From the NCBI GenBank assembly GCA_002361775.1, contig DETV01000092.1, positions 1 to 28,957 of the forward strand: a DNA stretch of 28,957 nucleotides, in the 5' to 3' direction. The position numbers were made by a program, and so were the translations under genes. Below the pieces are notes generated by a model. It searched no databases, was not told the origin of the DNA, and worked only from the letters and a program-made list of their open reading frames with translations. This DNA comes from Eubacterium sp. UBA3279 (lineage in GTDB: Bacteria > Bacillota > Clostridia > Lachnospirales > Lachnospiraceae). Positions 15,950 to 24,219 of this stretch are shown here, piece after piece (position 1 is the first letter of the stretch; the number at the start of each line of letters is the position of its first letter).

Positions 15950-17329
15950 TTAATTACCCAGAAGATTTTCTCCTATTTTTACCACATCTCCGGCACCCAT
16001 AGTTATCAACAAATCACCGGGGATACAATTTTCTAATAAATAATTTTCAATCTCATCAAAAGATGGGAAATATTCACAGGGAGTTCCCAGTTTCAGGATA
16101 CATTCCTGCAGATCCCGGGAAGAAATACCGATAGTATTTTTTTCACGGGCGGCATAGATATCGGCTAATACCACATGATCTGCCAGGGTCAGCGCCTGTG
16201 CAAAATCCTGGAGCAGGGCCTTAGTTCTTGTGTATGTATGAGGCTGGAAAACACACCAGGTTGTTTTGTGAGGGTATTTCTTCGCCGCAGTCAGAGTCGC
16301 TTTGATCTCTGTGGGATGATGGGCGTAGTCGTCAATAATGGTCACATCCTGAATCTTTCCTTTGTATTGGAAACGACGGTCTGTACCGGTAAATTGGCGA
16401 ATACCCGTCTGAATAGCTTCCGGATTCATATGTAACTTTACACCAAGGGCGATGACAGCCAGAGCATTGGATACATTATGAAGGCCGGGAACTGAAAGGG
16501 TAAATGTGCCGATTACCTCGTTATTTCTTCTGCATACGAAAGAAGGATGTCCCAGTTCATTATAAGTAATATCTTCTGCAGTATATTCTGCAGGATGTTC
16601 CAGACCGTAGGTGATCACCTCGCAGGGAAGATCTTTGATGATCATCTCATAGGCGGGTGTATCGCTGTTGATGATCAAAGTGCCGTCGGAGGGAAGTTTC
16701 TCGGCAAAAAGCCGGAAAGAATGGCGAATATCATCAATATCTTTGAAAAAATCCAGATGATCCGCATCTATATTTAATATGATACTGATTTTTGGAAAGA
16801 AACTCAGAAAACTGTTGGTATATTCGCAGGCCTCTGTGATAAATGTTTCGGAATTACCCACACGAAGATTACCACCTATAGCGGGAAGAATACCGCCTAC
16901 AGTGATGGTGGGATCAAATCCGCCTTCCAGCAGAACATGAGAAGCCATGGAGGTGGTGGTTGTCTTTCCATGAGTTCCGGATACGGCGATAGGAACCTGA
17001 TAATTTTTCATGATCTGTCCCAGAAGATCCGCCCGGGTCATAACAGGAATCCCTTTTTCAACAGCGCAGGCAAATTCCGGATTGTCAGGATGGATGGCAG
17101 CGGTATAAACGACCAGATCAATTCCTTCTATAATATTAGACGCGCGCTGACCGTAGAAAATCCGGGCTCCTTTGGCTGTCAGATGATCTGTGAGAGAACT
17201 TTCCTTGGAATCAGAACCGGAGATGGTGAAACCTTCCTGGAGAAGAATCTCTGCCAATCCACTCATACTGATTCCGCCAATGCCGATAAAATGAATGTGA
17301 ACAGGTTTATTAAAATCAATGGTATACAT
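15950..17329 (-). CDS. murC: UDP-N-acetylmuramate--L-alanine ligase
   Basis: The 459-residue Mur ligase adds L-alanine to UDP-MurNAc in the cytoplasm, the first peptide step of peptidoglycan synthesis. HIHFIGIGGISMSGLAEILL (11-30, dinucleotide-like UDP fold), the ATP loop SGTHGKTTTT (117-126), a TDRRFQYKG stretch and DDYAHHPTEI are diagnostic. The frame is open 16 codons further up, but AAAGGAG sits seven bases before the ATG at 17329, and the resulting length matches MurC, so that start is chosen. It is the only cell-wall gene in this part and appears monocistronic, with its own terminator and a divergent glgC upstream. Confidence 0.95.
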   Translation of the reverse strand: MYTIDFNKPVHIHFIGIGGISMSGLAEILLQEGFTISGSDSKESSLTDHLTAKGARIFYGQRASNIIEGIDLVVYTAAIHPDNPEFACAVEKGIPVMTRADLLGQIMKNYQVPIAVSGTHGKTTTTSMASHVLLEGGFDPTITVGGILPAIGGNLRVGNSETFITEACEYTNSFLSFFPKISIILNIDADHLDFFKDIDDIRHSFRLFAEKLPSDGTLIINSDTPAYEMIIKDLPCEVITYGLEHPAEYTAEDITYNELGHPSFVCRRNNEVIGTFTLSVPGLHNVSNALAVIALGVKLHMNPEAIQTGIRQFTGTDRRFQYKGKIQDVTIIDDYAHHPTEIKATLTAAKKYPHKTTWCVFQPHTYTRTKALLQDFAQALTLADHVVLADIYAAREKNTIGISSRDLQECILKLGTPCEYFPSFDEIENYLLENCIPGDLLITMGAGDVVKIGENLLGN

Positions 17330-17386
17330 AAAACGCTCCTTTGTTTTTTGTCTGATATCTTCTGACTTTAACATCATATCATTTTT

Positions 17387-17415
17387 ATTATATGCTTAAA
17401 AAAGGAAAATGAAAA
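17387..17415 (-). promoter_or_regulatory. Candidate murC promoter
   Basis: On the minus strand TATAAT (17392-17387) has a weak -35 TTTTCA (17415-17410) at 17 bases. The leader would be about 50 bases. Confidence 0.4.
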
Positions 17416-17646
17416 GAACTTTTTAAGAATCTGATTATGGAGAAAAAGTAAGTATTATAAAATATGATGAAATATGAAAAAGAAAAGAGAAGGAAAAAGT
17501 GAGAAAAGTAGAAGTTTACTGTAATATTTTGGAAGAATATGAGGAATTGTGTAGAAGTGTGGAGAAATAACAAAAAAATCAAACGATTGATGTTGTATAA
17601 AAGTGATAAAAAGATGAAAAATTATGATAAAAATATGTAAAAGATG

Positions 17647-17675
17647 TTCACTATTTTGAAAAAGTGTGTTATAAT
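17647..17675 (+). promoter_or_regulatory. glgC promoter
   Basis: TTCACT (17647-17652), a 17-base spacer and a perfect -10 TATAAT (17670-17675) preceded by an extended TGT motif. Confidence 0.65.
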
Positions 17676-17705
17676 TTTTAATCATATATGACAAGAGGTG
17701 ATACC

Positions 17706-18977
17706 ATGATTAAGAAAGAAATGATTGCAATGCTATTGGCAGGTGGACAAGGAAGCCGTCTGGGTGTCCTCACCGAGAAGGTGGCCAAACCCGCGGTAGC
17801 ATTTGGTGGAAAGTATCGTATTATTGATTTTCCTCTGAGCAACTGTATTAATTCGGGAATTGACACGGTAGGCGTTTTAACGCAGTATCAGCCCCTTCGT
17901 TTGAATACTCACATCGGAATTGGTATTCCGTGGGATTTGGACAGAAACGTGGGCGGTGTTACCGTACTTCCCCCCTATGAAAAAAGCGGTAACAGCGACT
18001 GGTACACAGGTACAGCTAATGCTATTTTCCAGAATATGGCATATATGGAGACCTATAATCCGGACTATGTATTGATTCTTTCAGGAGATCATATTTATAA
18101 GATGGATTACGAAGTTATGCTGGATTACCACAAGGCTAATAAGGCAGATGTTACAATCGCTTGTATGCCGGTTCCTATTGAAGAAGCCAGCCGTTTTGGT
18201 GTTATGATCACAGACGGTAACGGACGGATCACTGAGTTTGAAGAAAAACCGGAGCATCCCCGCAGTAATCTGGCTTCCATGGGTATTTACATTTTCTCAT
18301 GGCCAGCATTGAAAGAATCTCTGCTTGCGCTGAAAGATCAGCCAAACTGCGATTTTGGTAAACATATTTTGCCTTATTGCAGAGATAATGGAAAATCCTT
18401 ATATGCTTACGAATTCAATGGTTATTGGAAAGACGTAGGAACATTAGGTTCTTACTGGGAAGCAAATATGGAATTGATCGATATTATTCCGGAATTTAAT
18501 CTGTATGAAGAATTCTGGAAGATTTATACAAAAGGGGATATTATTCGTCCTCAGTATATTTCCAGTGAAGCTGTCGTTGATCGAAGCATTATCAGTGATG
18601 GCGCTGAGATTTATGGAGAAGTACATAATTCAGTTATTGGTGCAGGTGTTACCATTAAAAAAGGCGCAGTGATCCGTGATTCTATTATTATGAAAGAATC
18701 TGTAATCGGTGAAGGCGCTCAGGTTGACAAATCTATTATTGCGGAAAATGTTACAGTTGGAGAGAACGTTGTAATGGGTGTTGGAGAAGAAGCTCCTAAC
18801 GTACTGAAACCTGCGGTTTATGGATTTGGTCTTGTTACAATCGCGGAAAATACAGTGATTCCGTCCAATGTGAAGATTGGAAAGAATACAGCCATCAGTG
18901 GAGAGACTACCCTGGAGGATTATCCGGATGGGGAACTGGTCAGCGGTGGTGCAATTGTAAAGAAGGACGGTGAATAG
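17706..18977 (+). CDS. glgC: Glucose-1-phosphate adenylyltransferase, catalytic subunit
   Basis: The 423-residue enzyme makes ADP-glucose from glucose-1-phosphate and ATP for glycogen synthesis. It has the nucleotide-binding GGQGSRLG at 13-20, KVAKPAVAFGGKYRIIDF, the catalytic-region LSGDHIYKMDY and FEEKP, and a C-terminal left-handed beta-helix (IISDGAEIYGEVHNSVIGAG type repeats). The start is ATG 17706, five bases after AAGAGGTG; an in-frame ATG at 17688 would put that site inside the gene. It forms an operon with glgD, which begins two bases after its stop. Confidence 0.95.
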   Translation: MIKKEMIAMLLAGGQGSRLGVLTEKVAKPAVAFGGKYRIIDFPLSNCINSGIDTVGVLTQYQPLRLNTHIGIGIPWDLDRNVGGVTVLPPYEKSGNSDWYTGTANAIFQNMAYMETYNPDYVLILSGDHIYKMDYEVMLDYHKANKADVTIACMPVPIEEASRFGVMITDGNGRITEFEEKPEHPRSNLASMGIYIFSWPALKESLLALKDQPNCDFGKHILPYCRDNGKSLYAYEFNGYWKDVGTLGSYWEANMELIDIIPEFNLYEEFWKIYTKGDIIRPQYISSEAVVDRSIISDGAEIYGEVHNSVIGAGVTIKKGAVIRDSIIMKESVIGEGAQVDKSIIAENVTVGENVVMGVGEEAPNVLKPAVYGFGLVTIAENTVIPSNVKIGKNTAISGETTLEDYPDGELVSGGAIVKKDGE

Positions 18978-18978
18978 A

Positions 18979-20097
18979 ATGAGAGCATTGGGAATTATTT
19001 TAGCTGGCGGCAATAACAACAAAATGAGAGAATTATCACATAAAAGAGCTATCGCAGCCATGCCTGTTGCAGGAAGTTACAGAAGTATTGACTTTGCACT
19101 GAGCAACATGGCCAACTCTCATATTTCAAAAGTCGCTGTATTGACACAGTATAACGCAAGATCTTTGAATGAGCATCTCAGCTCATCCAAATGGTGGGAT
19201 TTTGGAAGAAAACAGGGGGGTCTGTTTGTATTCACTCCTACCATAACACCTGATAACAGTTTTTGGTATCAGGGTACAGCAGATGCTATTTATCAGAATC
19301 TTGATTTCCTGAAGAAGAGCCACGAGCCTTATGTGGTAATCGCTTCCGGTGATGGTATCTACAAATTGGATTACAATAAAGTATTGGAATACCACATTGC
19401 GAAACGTGCCGATGTTACTATCGTATGTAAAGAAATGGACGATGATGAAGAAGTTACCCGTTTTGGTGTTCTGAAAATGAACGAAGATTATCGTATTGAA
19501 GAATTTGAAGAGAAACCTATGGTTTCCACTTCTCATACGGTATCTACAGGTATTTATGTAATCCGTCGCCGTCAGTTGATCGAGATGATTGAGCGGTGCG
19601 CACAGGAAGATCGTCATGACTTTGTAAAAGATATTCTGATTCGCTATAAGAATCTGAAAAGAATATATGGATATAAGATTGATAATTACTGGAGTAATAT
19701 ATCTACAGTGGAATCTTATTATAAGACAAATATGGATTTCCTGAAACCGGAAGTTCGTGATTACTTCTTCCATCAGTATCCTTCTATTCAATCTAAGATT
19801 GATGATTTGCCCCCGGCAAAATATAATCCTGGCAGTGAAGTGAAAAACAGCCTTGTGGCCAGCGGCTGCATAATCAACGGACAGGTAGAGAATTCTATCT
19901 TGTTCAAAAAAGTTTATGTGGGCAACAACTGTGTCATTAAGAATTCTATTATCCTCAATGATGTATATCTGGGAGATAATACCCATATTGAAAATTGTAT
20001 TGTGGAAAGCCGCGATACAATCCGGGCAAACTCCTATCATTGCGGTGAAGATGAAATTAAAGTGGTTGTTGAAAAAAATGAGCGTTACGCTCTCTGA
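18979..20097 (+). CDS. glgD: GlgD subunit of glucose-1-phosphate adenylyltransferase
   Basis: The 372-residue GlgC paralogue has the same nucleotidyltransferase plus beta-helix layout. The P-loop is altered to LAGGNNNKMRELS, lacking the GxGxRL pattern, and the acidic catalytic stretch reads SGDGIYKLDY. In Firmicutes GlgD partners GlgC and tunes activity, with little catalysis of its own; the changes here agree with that. GAAGGACGGTGA precedes ATG 18979. No glycogen synthase or branching enzyme gene lies in the window. Confidence 0.93.
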   Translation: MRALGIILAGGNNNKMRELSHKRAIAAMPVAGSYRSIDFALSNMANSHISKVAVLTQYNARSLNEHLSSSKWWDFGRKQGGLFVFTPTITPDNSFWYQGTADAIYQNLDFLKKSHEPYVVIASGDGIYKLDYNKVLEYHIAKRADVTIVCKEMDDDEEVTRFGVLKMNEDYRIEEFEEKPMVSTSHTVSTGIYVIRRRQLIEMIERCAQEDRHDFVKDILIRYKNLKRIYGYKIDNYWSNISTVESYYKTNMDFLKPEVRDYFFHQYPSIQSKIDDLPPAKYNPGSEVKNSLVASGCIINGQVENSILFKKVYVGNNCVIKNSIILNDVYLGDNTHIENCIVESRDTIRANSYHCGEDEIKVVVEKNERYAL

Positions 20098-20146
20098 TCA
20101 TTGGCAGCAGGTGCTTTAAAGGAAGGCATATGAAAGGGGCAATATT

Positions 20147-20428
20147 ATGAATATTACTGATGTAAGAGTACGGAAAGTGGCGAAAGAAGGTAAGATGAAA
20201 GCTGTTGTTTCTATCACGATAGATGAGGAATTCGTGGTACATGATATTAAGGTGATTGAAGGCGAAAAAGGATTATTTATCGCTATGCCAAGCAGAAAAG
20301 CAACAGATGGAGAATATAGAGACATTGCACATCCGATTAATTCGGATACACGGGAACGAATTCAAAATATTATTTTGGAAAAATATGATGAAGTGATGGC
20401 AGAAGATGCTGTTGCGGAAGAAGCGTAA
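20147..20428 (+). CDS. spoVG: SpoVG family regulator
   Basis: The 93-residue protein starts MNITDVRVRKVAKEGKMKAV and contains VVHDIKVIEGEKGLFIAMPSR (in part) and the DIAHPINSDTRERI stretch, all typical of SpoVG. SpoVG is a small RNA/DNA-binding regulator involved in sporulation, capsule and cell-division control. AAAGGGG (20133-20139) lies seven bases before ATG 20147. It is 49 bases after glgD without an obvious promoter of its own and may be read from the glg transcript, with a strong terminator following. A six-codon ORF (20130-20150) ends across the spoVG start. Confidence 0.95.
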   Translation: MNITDVRVRKVAKEGKMKAVVSITIDEEFVVHDIKVIEGEKGLFIAMPSRKATDGEYRDIAHPINSDTRERIQNIILEKYDEVMAEDAVAEEA

Positions 20429-20450
20429 CCAATTGTCATATATATGGGGT

Positions 20451-20496
20451 AACGTGAGGAAAGCGGCGACTGGGGGGTTGCCGCTTTTTTCACGTT
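20451..20496 (+). terminator. Terminator after spoVG
   Basis: The inner stem AGCGGC (20462-20467) / GCCGCT (20480-20485) is followed by six T. An outer inverted repeat AACGTGA (20451-20457) / TCACGTT (20490-20496) encloses it. Confidence 0.9.
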
Positions 20497-20524
20497 GAAA
20501 TATCGGATAGATTTATGCTATGAT
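20495..20524 (+). promoter_or_regulatory. Promoter of the RsmF-type gene
   Basis: TTGAAA (20495-20500), an 18-base spacer and TATGAT (20519-20524) with an extended TGC motif. It begins inside the spoVG terminator. Confidence 0.65.
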
Positions 20525-20573
20525 ATGGCAGAAATATATCGAAGCGTTGTTTTTAGAGTGTTGGGAGGAAATT

Positions 20574-21962
20574 ATGGGTCAGGAATTGCCGAAAGTTTTT
20601 GAAGAGAGAATGCGGGAAATGTTGGGAGATGAATTTGAAGCCTATCTGAAAAGCTATGAAAATGTGCGGCAGTATGGTTTGCGTGTGAATCCGTTAAAAA
20701 TCACCAGAGAAGAATTGGGGCAGATGGAGGAATTTCATCTTCAGCCTATCCCTTGGACAACAAATGGATGTTTTTATCAGGAAACAGACCAGCCGGCGCG
20801 TCATCCTTTCTATACAGCGGGACTTTATTATCTTCAGGAACCCAGCGCTATGACGCCTGCATCCAGACTGGAGGTGCTGCCGGGAGAGCGGGTGTTAGAC
20901 CTTTGTGCGGCTCCGGGAGGGAAGGCTACAGCTTTGGGAGCAGCCCTTAAGGGAAAAGGGGTGCTGGTGGCAAATGACATCAGTAATTCCCGGGCAAAAG
21001 CGCTATTGAAAAATCTTGAAATATTTGGAATAGAAAATGCCTTTGTTACAAATGAAATTCCGGGGAATCTGGCAGAAAGGTTTGAAGGATTTTTTGATAA
21101 GGTATTGATTGATGCGCCCTGTTCCGGGGAAGGAATGTTTCGGAAAGATCCGGCGGTGATAAAAACATGGGAGCCGGAAAGACCGGAATATTTTGCAAAA
21201 CTTCAGAGAGATATTTTGATGAATGGTGTGAAAATGCTCCGTCCCGGCGGAATGCTTTTATATTCTACCTGTACCTTTGCGCCGGTGGAAAATGAGGGAA
21301 GCATTTCCTGGCTTTTGGAAAATTATCCGGAAATGGAACTTTTGGAGATAGAGCCATATGAGGGATTTTCTCAGGGAAATCCATCCTGGGGAAATGGAGA
21401 TCCTCAGTTGAAAAAATGTGTCCGGATCTGGCCACACAAAATGAAGGGAGAAGGTCATTTCCTTGCATTGCTGAAAAAATCGGAGAACAGCGAATCTGTA
21501 TATCTGAAATTGGGAAAATGCCCGAGAATTGATAAAAAAAGCAGACAGGTACTTGAAAAATTCTTTGCGGATTGTCAGTGGAAACCGGATTGGGAGCGGA
21601 CGGAAATTCGAGGAGAAAAAGTATATCAGGTTCCGGAACTGCCGGAGAAGCTGGGAGGAATTCATTTTCTTAGAAATGGCTTATATATGGGAGAACTGAA
21701 AAAAGACAGGTTTGAGCCGTCTCAGCAATTGGCGATGGTGTTGAAAAGCGCAGATTATGCGGGAATTTTGTCGTTGAAAATAAATGATGAGAGGATTCAG
21801 CGGTATCTGAAGGGAGAAACCATTTTGGTGGAACAGCAAGAAGCGTCAAGAGATAAAGGGTGGATTCTTGTATGTGTGGAAGGATTTTCGCTGGGATGGG
21901 GGAAACTGGTCAATGGGGTTTTGAAAAACAAGTATGCTTCCGGATGGAGATTACACGGTTAA
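20574..21962 (+). CDS. RsmF/RsmB-type 16S rRNA m5C methyltransferase
   Basis: The 462-residue protein belongs to the NOL1/NOP2/Sun family that methylates cytosine-5 in rRNA or tRNA using SAM. SAM motif DLCAAPGGKATALG is at 109-122, motif IV DAPCSGEGMFRKD (Cys183) and motif VI YSTCTFAPVENEG with the nucleophile Cys233. The C-terminal 170 residues match the RsmF-type extension seen in Firmicutes (a PUA-like tail). The start ATG 20574 follows GGGAGG (20563-20568) by five bases. An in-frame start at 20520 overlaps the -10 box and is rejected. The exact target cytosine cannot be read from sequence. Confidence 0.9.
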   Translation: MGQELPKVFEERMREMLGDEFEAYLKSYENVRQYGLRVNPLKITREELGQMEEFHLQPIPWTTNGCFYQETDQPARHPFYTAGLYYLQEPSAMTPASRLEVLPGERVLDLCAAPGGKATALGAALKGKGVLVANDISNSRAKALLKNLEIFGIENAFVTNEIPGNLAERFEGFFDKVLIDAPCSGEGMFRKDPAVIKTWEPERPEYFAKLQRDILMNGVKMLRPGGMLLYSTCTFAPVENEGSISWLLENYPEMELLEIEPYEGFSQGNPSWGNGDPQLKKCVRIWPHKMKGEGHFLALLKKSENSESVYLKLGKCPRIDKKSRQVLEKFFADCQWKPDWERTEIRGEKVYQVPELPEKLGGIHFLRNGLYMGELKKDRFEPSQQLAMVLKSADYAGILSLKINDERIQRYLKGETILVEQQEASRDKGWILVCVEGFSLGWGKLVNGVLKNKYASGWRLHG

Positions 21963-22063
21963 GATATGGGAAAGAGATATAAGCTGGATAAAAATGAAAG
22001 AGATGTTACTGAGAATAGTGACACAAATATTACGCAAGTATTACGAGTTATTAAAAAAGATTC

Positions 22064-22092
22064 TTCACATATGAAAGGTTCTGTGATATAAT
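22064..22092 (+). promoter_or_regulatory. Promoter of the 3D-domain protein gene
   Basis: TTCACA (22064-22069), a 17-base spacer and a perfect -10 TATAAT (22087-22092), 34 bases before the start codon. Confidence 0.65.
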
Positions 22093-22125
22093 AGATATTA
22101 CCTGAGAAATGAGAGGAATTTTATA

Positions 22126-23433
22126 ATGAGAAAAAGAGCGATTACAGGCATTATACTTTCTGCTTTTCTGGTAATGGAAAGTGTGTTTTCTTATGGAGCC
22201 ACTACCCAGGAGAAAATCTCAGATGCCAAGGCGAAGCAGCAGCAGAATCAGACAAGCCTGCAGCAGACCCAGGAAAAAATTGAGGAATTGGAAGGGAAAA
22301 AGGGAGAGTCAGAGAGTTATTTGCAGGAGCTGAATGTTCAGTTGAATGATCTCAAGGTTAGTCTGGAAAAGCTTCAGAAAGATTATGATGCGAAACAGGC
22401 GGAACTGACAGAACTTCAGGAAGAATTGGAACAGGCAAAGGCCGATGAAGAACAGCAGTATGAAGATATGAAACTTCGCATTCGTTATATGTATGAAAAC
22501 TCTGCAAATGATTATGCGGCGTTATTGTTTCAGTCTGAGAGTATTGCGGATTTTTTGAATCAGGCAGATAACATTTCTAAAATGACCGAATATGATCGGG
22601 AACAACTGGAAAACTATAAAAAAACAAAAGAAGAGATAGAAACAAAAGAACAGGAAGTTGCCAGAGAAAAAGATGAAATTGTTGCCCTTCAGCAGGAAAG
22701 CGCTGATAAACAGGCGGCAGTAGAAGAACTGGTGGCTGCTACATATAATCAGATTCAGGAGTATCAGACAGATATCCAGAATCAGGAATCAGAAGAAAAT
22801 ACACTTTTGAGTATGATTTCTCAACAGGAGGATGAGATCAACAATCTGTTGAGACAGGCAAAAGAGGAAGAAGCAGCGGCTCGTCTGGCGGCGCAGAAGG
22901 CAGCAGAAGAGGCGGCAGCTAAGAAAGCGGCAGAAGAAAAAGCAGCGGCGGAAGAAGCGGCCAGAAAGGCAGCCGCAGAAAAAGAAGCACAGGCACAGCA
23001 GTCAACTGCAAAACCTGCGCAGAAGCCAACACAGAAACCAACACAGAAACCGTCCCAGAGTACAGGAAACCAGCAGTCTTCCGGTACGGAAAATAATAAT
23101 TCTTCTTCATCAAAAGAGGAGGAAAATGAACCGACGATTGATTCTTCTCAGGGAAAATATTTAGGACGATTTAAGTTGACAGCATATTGTACATGCTCAA
23201 TCTGCTGCGGTAAATGGGCGGGCGGTGGAACTGCCAGTGGGGCAGCCCCCACACCAGGTCGTACAATTGCCATGGGTGGAGTTCCCTTTGGAACAAAACT
23301 TTCCATTAATGGAACTATCTACACTGTAGAGGACAGAGGTACAGCATATGGTCATGTGGATATTCTTATGGGAAGCCATGCAGAAGCGTTACGCTTCGGA
23401 CTGAAATATGCAGATGTTTATCAGGTGGATTGA
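22126..23433 (+). CDS. Secreted coiled-coil protein with C-terminal 3D domain
   Basis: The 435-residue exported protein has a signal peptide about 1-25 (cleavage near SYGA/TTQ). Residues about 27-245 form long Gln/Glu/Lys coiled coils of the PcsB/CwlO N-terminal type. An Ala/Glu/Lys-rich helix about 245-288 and a Pro/Gln/Ser-rich linker (APAQKPTQKPTQKP type) reach to about 340. Residues 346-435 form a 3D domain related to the catalytic barrel of MltA-type lytic transglycosylases. It begins LTAYCTCSICCGKWAGG and contains VEDRG and HVDIL. Of the three aspartates that name the domain, the first appears replaced (IAMGGVPFGT), while the second and third are present. A cell-wall remodelling role is likely; activity is uncertain. 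A terminator follows. Confidence 0.85.
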   Translation: MRKRAITGIILSAFLVMESVFSYGATTQEKISDAKAKQQQNQTSLQQTQEKIEELEGKKGESESYLQELNVQLNDLKVSLEKLQKDYDAKQAELTELQEELEQAKADEEQQYEDMKLRIRYMYENSANDYAALLFQSESIADFLNQADNISKMTEYDREQLENYKKTKEEIETKEQEVAREKDEIVALQQESADKQAAVEELVAATYNQIQEYQTDIQNQESEENTLLSMISQQEDEINNLLRQAKEEEAAARLAAQKAAEEAAAKKAAEEKAAAEEAARKAAAEKEAQAQQSTAKPAQKPTQKPTQKPSQSTGNQQSSGTENNNSSSSKEEENEPTIDSSQGKYLGRFKLTAYCTCSICCGKWAGGGTASGAAPTPGRTIAMGGVPFGTKLSINGTIYTVEDRGTAYGHVDILMGSHAEALRFGLKYADVYQVD

Positions 23434-23480
23434 CCTGATAAGGCTTGAAAGTGAAAAGTACATAGATTTCATTTTTTATA

Positions 23481-23522
23481 AAAATACTCACCAGTTTTTG
23501 AAGAAAAGCCGGTGAGTATTTT
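23481..23522. terminator. Terminator after the 3D-domain gene
   Basis: A perfect 12-bp stem pairs 23481-23492 with 23511-23522 (AAAATACTCACC and its complement). T-rich flanks exist on both strands. Confidence 0.75.
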
Positions 23523-23600
23523 GCAAAAAGCCATGTTCCTACTGTTTTGAGAGAGCTTTGGGATAAATTACAGAAAGAATAAAGAAAACCAAAAATCATG

Positions 23601-23629
23601 TTGACAAATAATACATTGTCAGATATAAT
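23601..23629 (+). promoter_or_regulatory. Consensus tRNA-Pro promoter
   Basis: Perfect TTGACA (23601-23606) and TATAAT (23624-23629) are spaced by 17 bases, 27 bases before the tRNA. TGACA/TGTCA form a dyad (23602-23606 and 23618-23622). Confidence 0.9.
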
Positions 23630-23656
23630 ATTTATTGCTGATGGAAAAACAGCAAT

Positions 23657-23730
23657 CGAAGCGTGGCTCAGTTTGGTAGAGCGCTGCGTTCGGGACGCAG
23701 AGGTCGTGGGTTCGAATCCCGTCGCTTCGA
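23657..23730 (+). tRNA. tRNA-Pro (anticodon CGG)
   Basis: The acceptor stem CGAAGCG (23657-23663) pairs with CGCTTCG (23723-23729), with discriminator A at 23730. The anticodon stem CTGCG/CGCAG encloses loop TTCGGGA with anticodon CGG (23691-23693), reading CCG. The T-loop is GTTCGAATC. CCA is not encoded (CTCC follows). Confidence 0.95.
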
Positions 23731-23744
23731 CTCCTTGGCAGGGG

Positions 23745-23786
23745 CACCGGAAAATCCTTTATTTATAGGGGTTTCCGGTGTTTTTT
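23745..23786 (+). terminator. tRNA-Pro terminator
   Basis: The stem CACCGGAAA (23745-23753) / TTTCCGGTG (23772-23780) is followed by six T. Confidence 0.92.
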
Positions 23787-23848
23787 GGGTGTTTTTCTAT
23801 GTATCGAAAACCTTCTTGCAAGTGGCTAAATTTCATCTTTTTTGAGGG

Positions 23849-23872
23849 CGTTACACAAAACGTTACACAAAA
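23849..23872 (+). repeat. Tandem 12-mer CGTTACACAAAA, two copies
   Basis: Exact abutting copies at 23849-23860 and 23861-23872 in the region downstream of the tRNA. Confidence 0.9.
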
Positions 23873-23990
23873 TTTTTTTGAACCTTGCAAAGAACCGTTA
23901 GCCTACTCCCGAATAGGTTTCATGGCTTTTTTTCAAAGGGTCGAAAAAATATCAAAAAATAAGAAGTCAAAGATGTGCTTTTAAAATTTC

Positions 23991-24019
23991 TTGCTTTATA
24001 TAGATGAATATGCTATATT
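23991..24019 (+). promoter_or_regulatory. Promoter of the putative antitoxin RNA
   Basis: TTGCTT (23991-23996), a 17-base spacer and TATATT (24014-24019). It points at the facing toxin-like gene. Confidence 0.65.
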
Positions 24020-24025
24020 GAGAAT

Positions 24026-24130
24026 AGAAAAAGGGAAAGTCAGAAACACATGACCTACCCTCGACAATGAAAAACTTAAGCTTTACAGCATTAGCCGTTC
24101 ACTATTCGCAGTAGTGGGCGGCTATTTTTT
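24026..24130 (+). ncRNA. Putative antisense RNA antitoxin
   Basis: A promoter at 23991-24019 and a strong intrinsic terminator define an RNA of about 105 bases with no convincing ORF. The terminator stem pairs 24092-24104 with 24112-24124. Its two U-G wobbles pair only in the plus-strand RNA, and T24125-24130 follow, which shows plus is the functional direction. The RNA converges on the small hydrophobic ORF on the minus strand and overlaps its last codons. This is the TxpA/RatA arrangement of type I toxin-antitoxin loci. Its 5' part carries blocks 24034-24045 and 24054-24062 that recur, in the same RNA sense, in the toxin leader. The exact ends are inferred. Confidence 0.65.
24092..24130 (+). 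terminator. Intrinsic terminator of the putative antitoxin RNA
   Basis: A 13-bp stem with two U-G wobbles, a 7-base loop and six T. The 3' arm contains the toxin stop codon on the other strand. Confidence 0.85.
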
Positions 24131-24211
24131 ATTCTTGAAGATCTCGTAACATAGACCAACAAGAGCAACAATGAGTAAACAAAACTGAAATAAATCAGCA
24201 TATGTAACCAT
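24122..24211 (-). CDS. Small hydrophobic peptide, putative holin-like type I toxin
   Basis: The 29-residue peptide (MVTYADLFQFCLLIVALVGL, then CYEIFKNKK) is a single membrane helix with a short polar N-terminus and a basic tail. This is the build of the putative holin-like toxins of Firmicutes type I systems (TxpA/BsrG type). GGAGGG (24225-24220) lies eight bases before ATG 24211; an in-frame ATG two codons earlier (24217) is too close to it. The gene was too short to stand out except through this site. It has its own promoter (24336-24309) and a structured leader, and a convergent terminated RNA overlaps its 3' end. The toxin role is inferred from build and layout. Confidence 0.7.
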   Translation of the reverse strand: MVTYADLFQFCLLIVALVGLCYEIFKNKK

Positions 24212-24219
24212 TGGCATCG

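Larger units (their letters stand above)
17330..17705. other. Divergent AT-rich intergenic region murC/glgC
   Basis: These 376 bases hold the promoters of the two divergent genes. The middle (about 17400-17650) is very purine-rich on the plus strand and full of short A runs. Open frames on the minus strand here are low-complexity Phe/Ile/Ser/His strings and look like chance. No RNA gene or riboswitch is recognised. Confidence 0.6.
23731..23990. other. Gene-free stretch after the tRNA
   Basis: Apart from a terminator (23745-23786) and a tandem 12-mer (23849-23872), I see no gene. The plus-strand frame reading through the 12-mer gives a VTQNVTQN string, possibly the tail of a lost integrase, but there is no start or domain. 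Confidence 0.5.

Noticed and set aside
17455..17694. Minus-strand ORF of 79 residues between murC and glgC
   Set aside because: It is a low-complexity Phe/Ile/His/Ser string without a ribosome site in AT-rich DNA; it overlaps the glgC promoter.
21966..22091. 41-residue plus-strand ORF between the RsmF-type gene and the 3D-domain gene
   Set aside because: No ribosome site at proper distance, and its end lies in the promoter of the next gene. A weak possibility remains because the composition is protein-like.
23663..23845. 60-residue ORF reading through the tRNA
   Set aside because: It is a translation of tRNA-Pro and its terminator.
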